Source: an uncultured Alphaproteobacteria bacterium
GTDB lineage: Bacteria > Pseudomonadota > Alphaproteobacteria > UBA9655
Length of the DNA stretch: 7,973 nucleotides
Assembly (NCBI GenBank): GCA_937967795.1
Contig: CALBSK010000101.1
Coordinates: forward strand, 1-7,973
Reading direction: 5' to 3'
The notes beneath the pieces were generated by a model, which saw nothing but the letters and a program-made list of their open reading frames with translations, searched no databases and had not been told where the DNA came from. This document shows, one piece after another, positions 1-6,309 of the stretch; within the stretch, counting starts at the first letter, position 1, and each line of letters begins with the position of its first letter. The position numbers and the translations under genes are program-made.

Positions 1-54
1 ATTCCTCCCTGTTCAAGTCGGGGAGCTAAAGGTTCGGGATAACACCGTGGGCTT
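1..54 (-). ncRNA. Possible structured small RNA (6S RNA-like), partial at left edge
   Basis: The minus strand downstream of dnaJ has no sustained reading frame. It carries the motif CCCACGGTGTT (about positions 53-43), followed by a short C-rich/G-rich pairing (CTCCC at 25-21 with GGGAG at 9-5) around ACTTGAACA. The C-G-GTGTT opening and the TTGAAC-containing small hairpin remind me of the 5' half of alphaproteobacterial 6S RNA, which binds sigma70 RNA polymerase. This is recognition from memory, not an alignment. Only the first ~50 nt would be present and the partner 3' strand lies outside the window. The AT-rich stretch before it (81-55) has no convincing -35/-10 pair. It could equally be an untranslated leader of the next gene, since AGGGAGGA at the very edge is also Shine-Dalgarno-like. 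The boundaries are approximate. Confidence 0.3.
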
Positions 55-78
55 TTAATGGATTTGAGTGTTTATTTT

Positions 79-1230
79 TTACGATTCTCGGTTGTCCTTC
101 CAAAAATCCTTGATTTTGGAAAAGAATCCTTCAGAGAGGGGGCTTGAATGAGCTTTATTCTCTAAGCTTGCGAATTCTTCTAAAAGTTCTTTCTGGCGTT
201 TGGAAAGGTTGACGGGTGTTTCCACCATTGTTTGGATATACATATCCCCTCTTGAAGAAGAGCGCATCACGGACATTCCTTTCCCTTTCAAACGAAATTG
301 CTTTCCTGATTGAGTTCCTTCAGGAACTTTAACCCGTGCTTTGTGTCCATCGATAGTAGGCACTTCAATCTCTCCTCCTAATGCGGCAATGGACATGGAA
401 ATAGGAACTTGACAGTAAATATTCGAACCATCCCTATGAAAAAGCTTATCGGATTTAAGATGAAGAAAGATATAAAGATCCCCAGGCGCGCCCCCTCTAA
501 GACCTGCTTCTCCTTCACCGGCTAAACGAATACGCGCTCCCTCTTCAATCCCGGCAGGAATTGAAACAGAAATAATTTTTTCCTTTCTAACTCTTCCCGC
601 TCCATGACACGTTTTACAAGGATCTTTGATAATTTGTCCGAGGCCATGGCAGTGGGAGCATGTTCTTTCAATGGTGAAGAAGCCTTGACGGGCGTGAACT
701 TTTCCTTGGCCATGACATGTGGGGCAACTTTCAGGCTTTGTTCCTTTAGCAGCCCCTCCACCATGACACGTTTCACAAGTGGCATAGGTTGAAATTTTAA
801 TATTTTTCTTAAGCCCTTTGAAAGCGTCTTCAAGGGTAATTTCCATATTATAGCGCAGATCTGCTCCCCGCTGCGCACTTTCAGCTTGGCGTTGTTGCCC
901 CCCCATGAACTCACTAAACATTTCATCAAAAATATTACCAAACCCCGCAGACTCAAACCCAAATCCAGCGGAATGCGCGCCTCCCCCACCAGCCCCCATG
1001 CCTCCTTCAAAAGCGGCATGCCCCATTCTGTCATATGCAGCTCGTTTTTGCTCATCTTTGAGAACTTCGTAGGCCGCACTGATTTCTTTAAATTTTTTCT
1101 CAGCTTCTTTATCGCCTGCATTTTTATCAGGGTGATATTTCATCGCAAGCTTGCGATAAGCTTTCTTGATCTCATCTGCTTTGGCCGATCGAGAAACACC
1201 TAAAAGTTCATAATAATCTTGTTTTGCCAT
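79..1230 (-). CDS. dnaJ: Chaperone protein DnaJ (Hsp40)
   Basis: This is the cytoplasmic co-chaperone that binds unfolded proteins, hands them to DnaK and stimulates its ATPase. At 383 aa it is full length for the family. The J domain (about residues 4-70) carries the essential HPD motif at 33-35. A Gly/Phe-rich linker follows (about 72-112). The zinc-binding domain has four CxxCxGxG repeats starting at C152, C169, C191 and C205, so both zinc sites are intact. The C-terminal substrate-binding and dimerisation domains run from about 218 to 345 (SIPAGIEEGARIRL, GDLYIFL). The ATG at 1230-1228 is supported because it directly starts the conserved MAKQDYYELLGV opening. Upstream there is no clear Shine-Dalgarno sequence, only a C/T-rich stretch, which is unusual next to dnaK and hrcA. 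It is the last gene of the hrcA-grpE-dnaK-dnaJ cluster, and no intrinsic terminator is visible after its TAA stop. Confidence 0.98.
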   Translation of the reverse strand: MAKQDYYELLGVSRSAKADEIKKAYRKLAMKYHPDKNAGDKEAEKKFKEISAAYEVLKDEQKRAAYDRMGHAAFEGGMGAGGGGAHSAGFGFESAGFGNIFDEMFSEFMGGQQRQAESAQRGADLRYNMEITLEDAFKGLKKNIKISTYATCETCHGGGAAKGTKPESCPTCHGQGKVHARQGFFTIERTCSHCHGLGQIIKDPCKTCHGAGRVRKEKIISVSIPAGIEEGARIRLAGEGEAGLRGGAPGDLYIFLHLKSDKLFHRDGSNIYCQVPISMSIAALGGEIEVPTIDGHKARVKVPEGTQSGKQFRLKGKGMSVMRSSSRGDMYIQTMVETPVNLSKRQKELLEEFASLENKAHSSPLSEGFFSKIKDFWKDNRES

Positions 1231-1287
1231 GAGTTAACCAATTGGGGTGAAAGAGAGAAACAGCTTCATTTTTAATTGCTTTAGCTT

Positions 1288-1369
1288 GTCATCCCGAATT
1301 TATTTCGGGATCTCTTTGTCAAGGAGATCCTAAGTTCCCCTCGCGTAACGCGAGGGGCCTCAGGATGAC
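1288..1369. repeat. 82-bp palindromic repeat element between dnaK and dnaJ
   Basis: The ends are a perfect 7-bp inverted repeat, GTCATCC (1288-1294) and GGATGAC (1363-1369). Inside are three further hairpins. ATCCCGAA/TTCGGGAT (1291-1298 with 1304-1311) has a 5-nt loop. GGATCTCTTT/AAGGAGATCC (1308-1317 with 1321-1330, one G-T pair) has a 3-nt loop and competes with the first for bases 1308-1311. CCCCTCGCG/CGCGAGGGG (1337-1345 with 1349-1357) has a TAA loop. The style, with GTCATCC ends and a stack of GC-rich hairpins, resembles dispersed non-coding palindromic elements of host-associated Alphaproteobacteria; that resemblance is from memory. It has no reading frame. None of the hairpins is followed by a T run on either strand, so it is not a standard intrinsic terminator. 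In the mRNA it could act as a processing or stability element separating dnaK from dnaJ. Only one copy lies in this window. Confidence 0.85.
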
Positions 1370-1406
1370 GTTTCAGGAATAGGTTGTTTATGAATCGCAC
1401 CATTAG

Positions 1407-3332
1407 CTATTCTTCATTTTTCTTGCTAGCATCCACTTCTTCGAATTCAGCATCAACCACATCTTCTTTGTTGACCGTTCCTGATTCGTCAGGGATTTCA
1501 GAAGATGTATCTTGCTGAGCCCCTTCTTGCGAAGCTTTATAGAGAGCTTCTCCTAAAGCCATGGAAGCTTGAGTGAGAACTTCCATTTTCTGTTGAATGA
1601 CAGACTTTTCAGGAGAATCCAGGGACTCGCGTAAGTCTTTTACAGCCGCCTCCACTTTCTCGCGATCCGTTGCCCCAATTTTGTCTCCGTGTTCTTTGAG
1701 CGTCTTTTCAGTTGTATGGAGAAGCGCTTCGGCATGATTACGCACTTCAACCAATTCACGTCGCTCTTTATCCTCACTTGCATGAGATTCTGCCTCTTTG
1801 ACCATTTTTTCAATGTCTTGTTCTGAAAGACCGCCAGAGGCTTCAATGCGGATTTGCTGCTCTTTTCCGGTTGCTTTATCCTTCGCAGAAACATGAACAA
1901 TACCATTGGCATCAATATCAAACGTCACTTCAATTTGAGGCATTCCCCGAGGAGCCGGAGGGATTCCCATCAGATCGAACTGACCTAAAAGTTTATTATC
2001 AGCGGCCATCTCACGTTCTCCTTGGAAAACACGAATTGTGACGGCCGTTTGATTATCATCCGCTGTAGAGAATGTCTGGCTTTTTTTCGTAGGAATGGTG
2101 GTATTTCGATCAATAAGCCGCGTAAAGACCCCTCCCAAGGTTTCAATTCCAAGGGAAAGAGGAGTGACATCGAGCAAGAGAACATCTTTAACATCTCCTC
2201 GTAACACACCCCCTTGAATGGCCGCCCCTAAAGCGACAACTTCATCTGGATTCACACCACGGTGAGGATCTTTACCAAAGAAACTTTTCACCGTTTCAAT
2301 GATTTTCGGCATACGGGTCATCCCACCCACCAAGATGATTTCATCAATTCTACCCGCCGTAACACCTGCATCTTCAAGGGCGGCCTTGCACGGTTTGATG
2401 GTCCGTTGAATAAGATCATCCACGAGAGTTTCTAATTTGGCACGGGTGAGCTTTACATTCAAATGCTTAGGCCCTGACGCATCTGCCGTAATAAAGGGTA
2501 GATTCACATCTGTCTGCAGTGCGCTTGAGAGTTCAATTTTAGCCTTTTCTGCGGCTTCTTTAAGGCGTTGAAGGGCGAGCTTGTCTTGGCGCAGATCAAT
2601 TCCTTGCTCTTTCTTAAATTCATCAGCCAAGTAGTCGATGATACGTTGGTCAAAATCTTCTCCCCCTAAGAATGTATCCCCATTCGTGGATTTAACTTCA
2701 AAAACGCCATCACCGATTTCAAGGATCGAGACGTCGAAGGTACCGCCTCCTAAGTCATAGACAGCGATAACTTCCCCTTCTTTTTTATCGAGACCATAGG
2801 CGAGAGCCGCTGCCGTAGGTTCGTTAATGATCCGCAAGACGTCAAGGCCTGCAATTTTACCCGCGTCTTTTGTCGCTTGTCGTTGAGAGTCATTAAAGTA
2901 AGCAGGAACCGTAATCACTGCTTGAGTGACTTTTTCTCCTAAGAAATTTTCAGCTGTTTCCTTCATTTTTTGAAGAATAAACGCACTCACCTCGCTCGGG
3001 CTATATTTTTTGCCATGAGCTTCAACCCACGCATCTCCATTTGATCCTTCTACAATTTTATAAGGGACAAGATCTTTATCTTTTTGTGTCATGGGGTCAT
3101 CATAGCGACGACCGATCAGACGTTTGATCGCAAACAAGGTATTTTCGGGGTTGGTTACAGCTTGGCGTTTGGCCGCTTGCCCAACCAGACGTTCCCCTGT
3201 GTTTGTAAAAGCAACCATCGAGGGAGTCGTACGAGCCCCTTCAGCATTTTCAATAACTTTAGCTTCTTTTCCTTCCATAATAGCGACGCAAGAGTTGGTT
3301 GTCCCTAGGTCAATTCCAATCACTTTACTCAT
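1407..3332 (-). CDS. dnaK: Molecular chaperone DnaK (Hsp70)
   Basis: This is the ATP-dependent Hsp70 chaperone of the cytoplasm, which binds extended hydrophobic segments of client proteins in a cycle driven by DnaJ and GrpE. It has 641 aa, normal for the family. The nucleotide-binding domain (about 1-380) shows the phosphate-1 motif GIDLGTTNS (6-14), phosphate-2 motif DLGGGTFD (193-200) and the adenosine motif GGMTRMP (336-342). The conserved linker DVLLLDVTPLSLGIET spans 383-398, followed by the beta substrate-binding domain and a charged helical lid from about 510 on. The C-terminus contains VVDAEFEEVD, the form common in Alphaproteobacteria. The segment around 70-105 is the longer form typical of Gram-negative DnaK. 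The ATG is preceded by AGAGGA at a 5-nt spacing (3343-3338), a good ribosome-binding site. It follows grpE by 49 nt without a visible promoter of its own, so co-transcription is likely. The stop is TAG. Confidence 0.99.
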   Translation of the reverse strand: MSKVIGIDLGTTNSCVAIMEGKEAKVIENAEGARTTPSMVAFTNTGERLVGQAAKRQAVTNPENTLFAIKRLIGRRYDDPMTQKDKDLVPYKIVEGSNGDAWVEAHGKKYSPSEVSAFILQKMKETAENFLGEKVTQAVITVPAYFNDSQRQATKDAGKIAGLDVLRIINEPTAAALAYGLDKKEGEVIAVYDLGGGTFDVSILEIGDGVFEVKSTNGDTFLGGEDFDQRIIDYLADEFKKEQGIDLRQDKLALQRLKEAAEKAKIELSSALQTDVNLPFITADASGPKHLNVKLTRAKLETLVDDLIQRTIKPCKAALEDAGVTAGRIDEIILVGGMTRMPKIIETVKSFFGKDPHRGVNPDEVVALGAAIQGGVLRGDVKDVLLLDVTPLSLGIETLGGVFTRLIDRNTTIPTKKSQTFSTADDNQTAVTIRVFQGEREMAADNKLLGQFDLMGIPPAPRGMPQIEVTFDIDANGIVHVSAKDKATGKEQQIRIEASGGLSEQDIEKMVKEAESHASEDKERRELVEVRNHAEALLHTTEKTLKEHGDKIGATDREKVEAAVKDLRESLDSPEKSVIQQKMEVLTQASMALGEALYKASQEGAQQDTSSEIPDESGTVNKEDVVDAEFEEVDASKKNEE

Positions 3333-3381
3333 TTTATTCCTCTTTCTTTCGTTCGGTAAAAATTAAACTGATCTATTCTTT

Positions 3382-3963
3382 TTATTTAGGTTGCGGTTCT
3401 GAGGGTTGCAATGGCGCTTCTGAATTTTTTCCTTTAGCCACACCGACAAGGGCAGGTCGTAACAATCTTCCACTGAGCTGATAGCCAGGTTGAAGAATAT
3501 GAACGACCGTTCCTGCAGGTTGGTCAGAATCTTCAACTTCAAACATAGCTTGATGAAGATGATGATCAAACGGTTTTCCTAAAGGATCAATTTTTTCAAC
3601 GCCATGTTTTTTAAAGGCAAAAAGAAGTTCCTTTTCCGTAATCTCCACACCTTCCAAAAGGCTTTTCAAGAGTTTTTCGGGGTGGTCAAGATTTTCAGGA
3701 GCACTTTCCAAAGCACGTCTTAAATTATCGGCGACGGTTAAGAGCTCACGCGCAAAATTTGTAACGGCAAACTTTGCGGTTTCCTCACGCTCTCGTTCAG
3801 CCCGTTTACGATAGTTCTCAAGTTCGGCCACTGTTCTTAAGAGCTGATCTTTAAGCTTATCGACTTCGGCGGTTAGCTCTTGTTCCCTTGAACCTTCAAA
3901 AGGAATTTCTTCTTGAGGCACAAGGTCTTCATTTCCCGGAGACGTTATTTCTTTGTCTGTCAT
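3382..3963 (-). CDS. grpE: Nucleotide exchange factor GrpE
   Basis: GrpE releases ADP from DnaK and so resets the chaperone cycle; it works as a dimer in the cytoplasm. The protein has 193 aa, within the usual range. Residues 1-28 are an acidic, probably disordered head. Residues 29-85 form the long charged dimerisation helix, with the family-typical ENYRKRAERER segment (49-59). The C-terminal beta-wing domain (about 120-178) carries the signature KIDPLGKPFDHHLHQAM (124-140) and the LQPGYQLSGRLLRPALVGVAKG stretch (157-178 region). The tail (SEAPLQPSEPQPK) is Pro-rich. Its ATG lies 3 nt after the hrcA stop codon, so the two are almost certainly translated from one mRNA and may be translationally coupled. 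The ribosome-binding site is modest (AGGTTG) and lies inside the end of hrcA. Confidence 0.98.
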   Translation of the reverse strand: MTDKEITSPGNEDLVPQEEIPFEGSREQELTAEVDKLKDQLLRTVAELENYRKRAEREREETAKFAVTNFARELLTVADNLRRALESAPENLDHPEKLLKSLLEGVEITEKELLFAFKKHGVEKIDPLGKPFDHHLHQAMFEVEDSDQPAGTVVHILQPGYQLSGRLLRPALVGVAKGKNSEAPLQPSEPQPK

Positions 3964-3966
3964 AGT

Positions 3967-5010
3967 TCAACCTATCGTTTTGCTGATGAGTTTTGCTGTA
4001 TAATCTACCATAGGAATGATGCGGCTATAATTTAATCTGGCAGGTCCAATCACTCCAATCGCTCCTATGATTCTTCCCTTATCGACTGAATAGGGCGAGA
4101 CAATAACGGAACAACCAGAAAGTTGGAAAAGGTTACTTTCAGATCCAATAAAAATTTGAACACCGTCCGCTGCAATAGCCGCATCAAGAAGCTCGAGAAG
4201 TTCTTCTTGCGTATCCAAGGCTTCAAACAGAGCTCGAATGTGGTCTAGCTCTTCTACATGCCGCACATCTTGGAGAAGATTAGACTGCCCACGTATAATA
4301 AGCGACGTGGATGTTCCTTGCCCCGCCCATATAGCAAGCCCTTCTTCTACAACCTTTGCAGATAAGAGGTCAAGCTGGATTTTATTATCTTCAAGTTCTC
4401 CTAAAATACGAGATTTGGCTTCTTTAAGGGTTTTTCCCGCAAGGCGGTTGTTTAAATAATTTCCCGCTTCGATAAGGCTTGAGGGAGGAATGCCAGGAGG
4501 AGTTTCAATAATTCGGTTTTCGACAATGCCTTCTTCCGTAATCAAGATAACAAGGACACGTCCCGGGCTTAAACTTACAAATTCAACATGCTTTAAGATC
4601 GCATCATATTTAGGAGCAAGAACAATGCCTGCACAGCGACTCAGACCACAAAGAGCTTTCGTGGCATCCTCTAAAACATCGGAAAGATTTTTGCCTGTAG
4701 CTTTACAATGATGTTCGATTTCTTTTTGTTCCTCAGGGCTTAAAGCCCCAACTTCTAAAATGCCATGAACAAAAAGACGAAGCCCTGCCTCTGTAGGAAG
4801 ACGTCCAGCAGATGTGTGAGGGGCATACAAAAGACCGGCCGCTTCCAAATCGGCCATGACATGGCGAATGGTTGCAGGCGATAAGGACATTCCCAAACGA
4901 TGAGAAAGAGTCTTTGAGCCCACAGGCTCACCCGTTTCCACATAAGCATCAACGATATGATGAAAAACCTCTCGAGATCTCTTATCTAATTCTTCTAGTT
5001 TTGCCATCAC
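3967..5010 (-). CDS. hrcA: Heat-inducible transcription repressor HrcA
   Basis: HrcA represses heat-shock genes by binding the CIRCE inverted repeat and in many bacteria needs GroEL to stay active. The protein has 346-347 aa, full length. The N-terminal winged helix-turn-helix (about 8-75) includes SPATIRHVMADLEAAGLL (44-61) and the strongly conserved PHTSAGRLPT (64-73). A GAF-like core and dimerisation region follow. The C-terminus has the typical GPARLNYSRIIPMVDYTAKLIS. Two adjacent in-frame starts exist: GTG at 5010-5008 and ATG at 5007-5005. GGAGG (5024-5020) is 9 nt from the GTG, while GGAGA (5018-5014) is 6 nt from the ATG, so either is possible and they differ by one residue. It is the first gene of the chaperone cluster. 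No CIRCE sequence is visible upstream, so autorepression through the classical operator is not supported here. Confidence 0.98.
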   Translation of the reverse strand: MMAKLEELDKRSREVFHHIVDAYVETGEPVGSKTLSHRLGMSLSPATIRHVMADLEAAGLLYAPHTSAGRLPTEAGLRLFVHGILEVGALSPEEQKEIEHHCKATGKNLSDVLEDATKALCGLSRCAGIVLAPKYDAILKHVEFVSLSPGRVLVILITEEGIVENRIIETPPGIPPSSLIEAGNYLNNRLAGKTLKEAKSRILGELEDNKIQLDLLSAKVVEEGLAIWAGQGTSTSLIIRGQSNLLQDVRHVEELDHIRALFEALDTQEELLELLDAAIAADGVQIFIGSESNLFQLSGCSVIVSPYSVDKGRIIGAIGVIGPARLNYSRIIPMVDYTAKLISKTIG

Positions 5011-5013
5011 TTC

Positions 5014-5026
5014 TCTCCACCTCCCT
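5014..5026 (-). promoter_or_regulatory. hrcA ribosome-binding site (double purine-rich)
   Basis: The minus strand reads AGGGAGGTGGAGA just before the tandem GTG-ATG starts of hrcA. The AGGGAGG part (5026-5020) is a near-perfect Shine-Dalgarno sequence but 9-12 nt away. GGAGA (5018-5014) is 3 nt from the GTG and 6 nt from the ATG. Part of the first site is also one arm of the inverted repeat at 5021-5040. Confidence 0.7.
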
Positions 5027-5040
5027 TAAAATGTAGGGAG
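5021..5040. promoter_or_regulatory. Inverted repeat over the hrcA -10 box, candidate operator or SD-masking hairpin
   Basis: CTCCCT (5021-5026) and AGGGAG (5035-5040) form a perfect 6-bp inverted repeat with an 8-bp centre. The centre contains nearly all of the candidate -10 hexamer of hrcA (5035-5030). In DNA this is a typical place for a repressor site. If transcription begins farther upstream, the same sequence would fold in RNA into a hairpin that pairs CTCCCT with the AGGGAG of the ribosome-binding site. It does not match the CIRCE consensus TTAGCACTC-N9-GAGTGCTAA. Confidence 0.45.
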
Positions 5041-5058
5041 AAGAATGAGCTACGTCAA
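5030..5058 (-). promoter_or_regulatory. Candidate sigma70-type promoter for the hrcA operon
   Basis: On the minus strand TTGACG (5058-5053, five of six bases of the -35 consensus) is followed after exactly 17 nt by TACATT (5035-5030, four of six of the -10 consensus). Transcription would begin around 5021-5024, leaving a leader of only about 12 nt that starts at the ribosome-binding site. This is the best promoter-like pair I see upstream of hrcA. I see no convincing heat-shock sigma32 promoter; a distant CTTGAGA-N13-CTAATAG (5236-5210) is only a weak alternative. Confidence 0.55.
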
Positions 5059-5107
5059 TCGTCTGAAAGAGAGTTTTTAAAAATCTTTAATTTCTCACTG
5101 AGCACAG

Positions 5108-5139
5108 AACAAAAACCTTTATGGGATAAATTTCTTGTT
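5108..5139. promoter_or_regulatory. AT-rich imperfect palindrome in the divergent intergenic region
   Basis: AACAA (5108-5112) pairs with TTGTT (5135-5139), AAA (5113-5115) with TTT (5131-5133), and TTTAT (5118-5122) with ATAAA (5126-5130) around a GGG centre, with small bulges at 5116-5117 and 5134. It lies between the two divergent genes and just upstream of the candidate rightward promoter, a plausible place for a regulator to bind. AT-rich DNA makes such pairings fairly often by chance, so this is tentative. Confidence 0.25.
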
Positions 5140-5148
5140 TCTTTATTC

Positions 5149-5178
5149 TTGCAGAGCCCTCCTTAAAAGGATTATATA
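5149..5178 (+). promoter_or_regulatory. Candidate promoter for the RND efflux operon
   Basis: TTGCAG (5149-5154) resembles a -35 box and is followed after 18 nt by TATATA (5173-5178), or after 17 nt by TTATAT (5172-5177). Transcription would start near 5185 and give a leader of about 80 nt before the adaptor ATG. The region is very AT-rich, so the -10 assignment is not unique. TATAAT is also readable on the opposite strand at the same place, without a good -35. Confidence 0.4.
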
Positions 5179-5265
5179 AAAAGCAAAGTAAGGTTTTGAT
5201 GTTCTTACGCTATTAGTCTTAACCCCTTATCTCAAGCTGTTCACGAATTATAAGGACGTAAAATA

Positions 5266-6258
5266 ATGAGGTATTTCCTTCTTTTTCTCTTATGCGTGAT
5301 CTCCGCCAAGGCCGACGAACGTCCCCAGGCTGTTATTATTACAACCGTAAATGAGGGATGTTTTAACTCTTGTCTTACAGGCGTAGGGACTTTTACAGCC
5401 TATAATGATGTGATTTTAAAAGCAGAAACCCATGGACGTGTGGAAACCATCCATTTCAAAGAAGGCGATCAAGCAAAATCAAACCAACCCCTTTTTACAC
5501 TTTATAACAAAGAACAAGAAGCGAAAGTTAAGAAAGCAGAAGCTTCACTTAAACTTGCTCAAAATATCCTGGACCGCAAGCGGCAACTCGTTGGAAAAAA
5601 ATTTGCTCCCACACAAGATCTTGAAACAGCTGAAGCCCAAGTAAAAGCTGCCGAAGCTGAGCTCACCCTGGCAGAGGAAGATCTGGTAAAAACAGAAATT
5701 CGCGCTCCTTTCGAAGGAAATCTCTCTCACCGAAAAGTTTCAAAAGGAGCTTATGTAAGCGAAGGAGATGAGCTGGTGAGAATTCAAGATCTCACTCCTA
5801 TTCGCTTAACCTTTCAAATTCCTCAAAAAGAAATTTCAACCCTTAACGTGGGAGATAAAGTTATTGCCTCAACGGATGCTTACCCAAATAAAACATTTGA
5901 AGGAAAAATAGAGGCCATCGAGCCTTCCGTAAATGAAGAAACGCGAAGTGTCACAATTTATGCGACATTTGCCAATGAGGAAGAGCTTTTAATCCCTGGC
6001 CTTTATGGCCGCGCTGAAATCAAAACTTCAACGCATAAGACAGCGTCACTTTTTATTCCCGAACAAGCTCTGGTCATGCGGCCTGATGGGGTGTATGTCT
6101 ATAAAAAAGTAGAGAACAAGGTCAGCTTAACGCCCGTCACTTTAGGGAAGCGCACATCAGATCAAGCCGAAATTCTTTCGGGCCTTAAGAAAGGGGATCA
6201 AATCGTTTTAGAGGGGCAAGATAAGATTCACGATGGATCGCTTATTAGTAGTAACTGA
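5266..6258 (+). CDS. RND efflux periplasmic adaptor (membrane fusion protein)
   Basis: This protein would bridge an inner-membrane RND pump and an outer-membrane channel in the periplasm. It has 330 aa, slightly short for the family. A short Sec-type signal peptide (1-16) ends in AKA before DERP; no lipobox is seen, so it is probably not a lipoprotein. The two halves of the lipoyl-like domain lie at about 47-83 (AETHGRVETIHFKEGD) and 145-175 (IRAPFEGNLSHRKVSKGAYV). Between them is an alpha-helical coiled-coil hairpin (about 84-143, rich in Ala, Lys, Glu). A beta-barrel domain follows (about 178-255, with EETRSVT and LLIPGLYGRAEI), then the membrane-proximal domain to the end. The ATG at 5266 is preceded by AAGGA (5252-5256) at a 9-nt spacing. 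The pump gene starts 51 nt downstream on the same strand. The mature N-terminus has C32 and C36, which is not usual for this family. The substrate cannot be told from the sequence. Confidence 0.95.
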   Translation: MRYFLLFLLCVISAKADERPQAVIITTVNEGCFNSCLTGVGTFTAYNDVILKAETHGRVETIHFKEGDQAKSNQPLFTLYNKEQEAKVKKAEASLKLAQNILDRKRQLVGKKFAPTQDLETAEAQVKAAEAELTLAEEDLVKTEIRAPFEGNLSHRKVSKGAYVSEGDELVRIQDLTPIRLTFQIPQKEISTLNVGDKVIASTDAYPNKTFEGKIEAIEPSVNEETRSVTIYATFANEEELLIPGLYGRAEIKTSTHKTASLFIPEQALVMRPDGVYVYKKVENKVSLTPVTLGKRTSDQAEILSGLKKGDQIVLEGQDKIHDGSLISSN

Positions 6259-6309
6259 TGATTTACAGTTCTTTTTCGCTTACTTAACTTTTAAAGAAGA
6301 GTAGTCTCA

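Noticed and set aside
41..80. Plus-strand terminator (AACAC/GTGTT followed by a T-rich stretch at 71-80)
   Set aside because: The stem is only 5 bp with a loop of about 22 nt; the T-rich tract alone is not enough.
522..1121. 199-codon minus-strand open frame
   Set aside because: It lies wholly inside dnaJ in another frame, has no family-like features, and dnaJ is intact with all its motifs.
886..1203. 105-codon plus-strand open frame
   Set aside because: It is antisense to the conserved J domain and Gly/Phe region of dnaJ, with no recognisable protein features.
1337..1357. GC-rich hairpin as terminator after dnaK
   Set aside because: The 9-bp stem is strong, but no T run follows on either strand, so it lacks the second part of an intrinsic terminator. 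It is better explained as part of the repeat element.
3363..3569. 68-codon minus-strand frame overlapping the grpE end
   Set aside because: It overlaps the conserved GrpE C-terminal domain in another frame; its composition looks like random AT-rich translation.
5196..5224. Second plus-strand promoter, TTGATG with a 17-nt spacer
   Set aside because: The sequence at the -10 position is TTAACC, a poor match, so the TTGCAG/TATATA pair is preferred.
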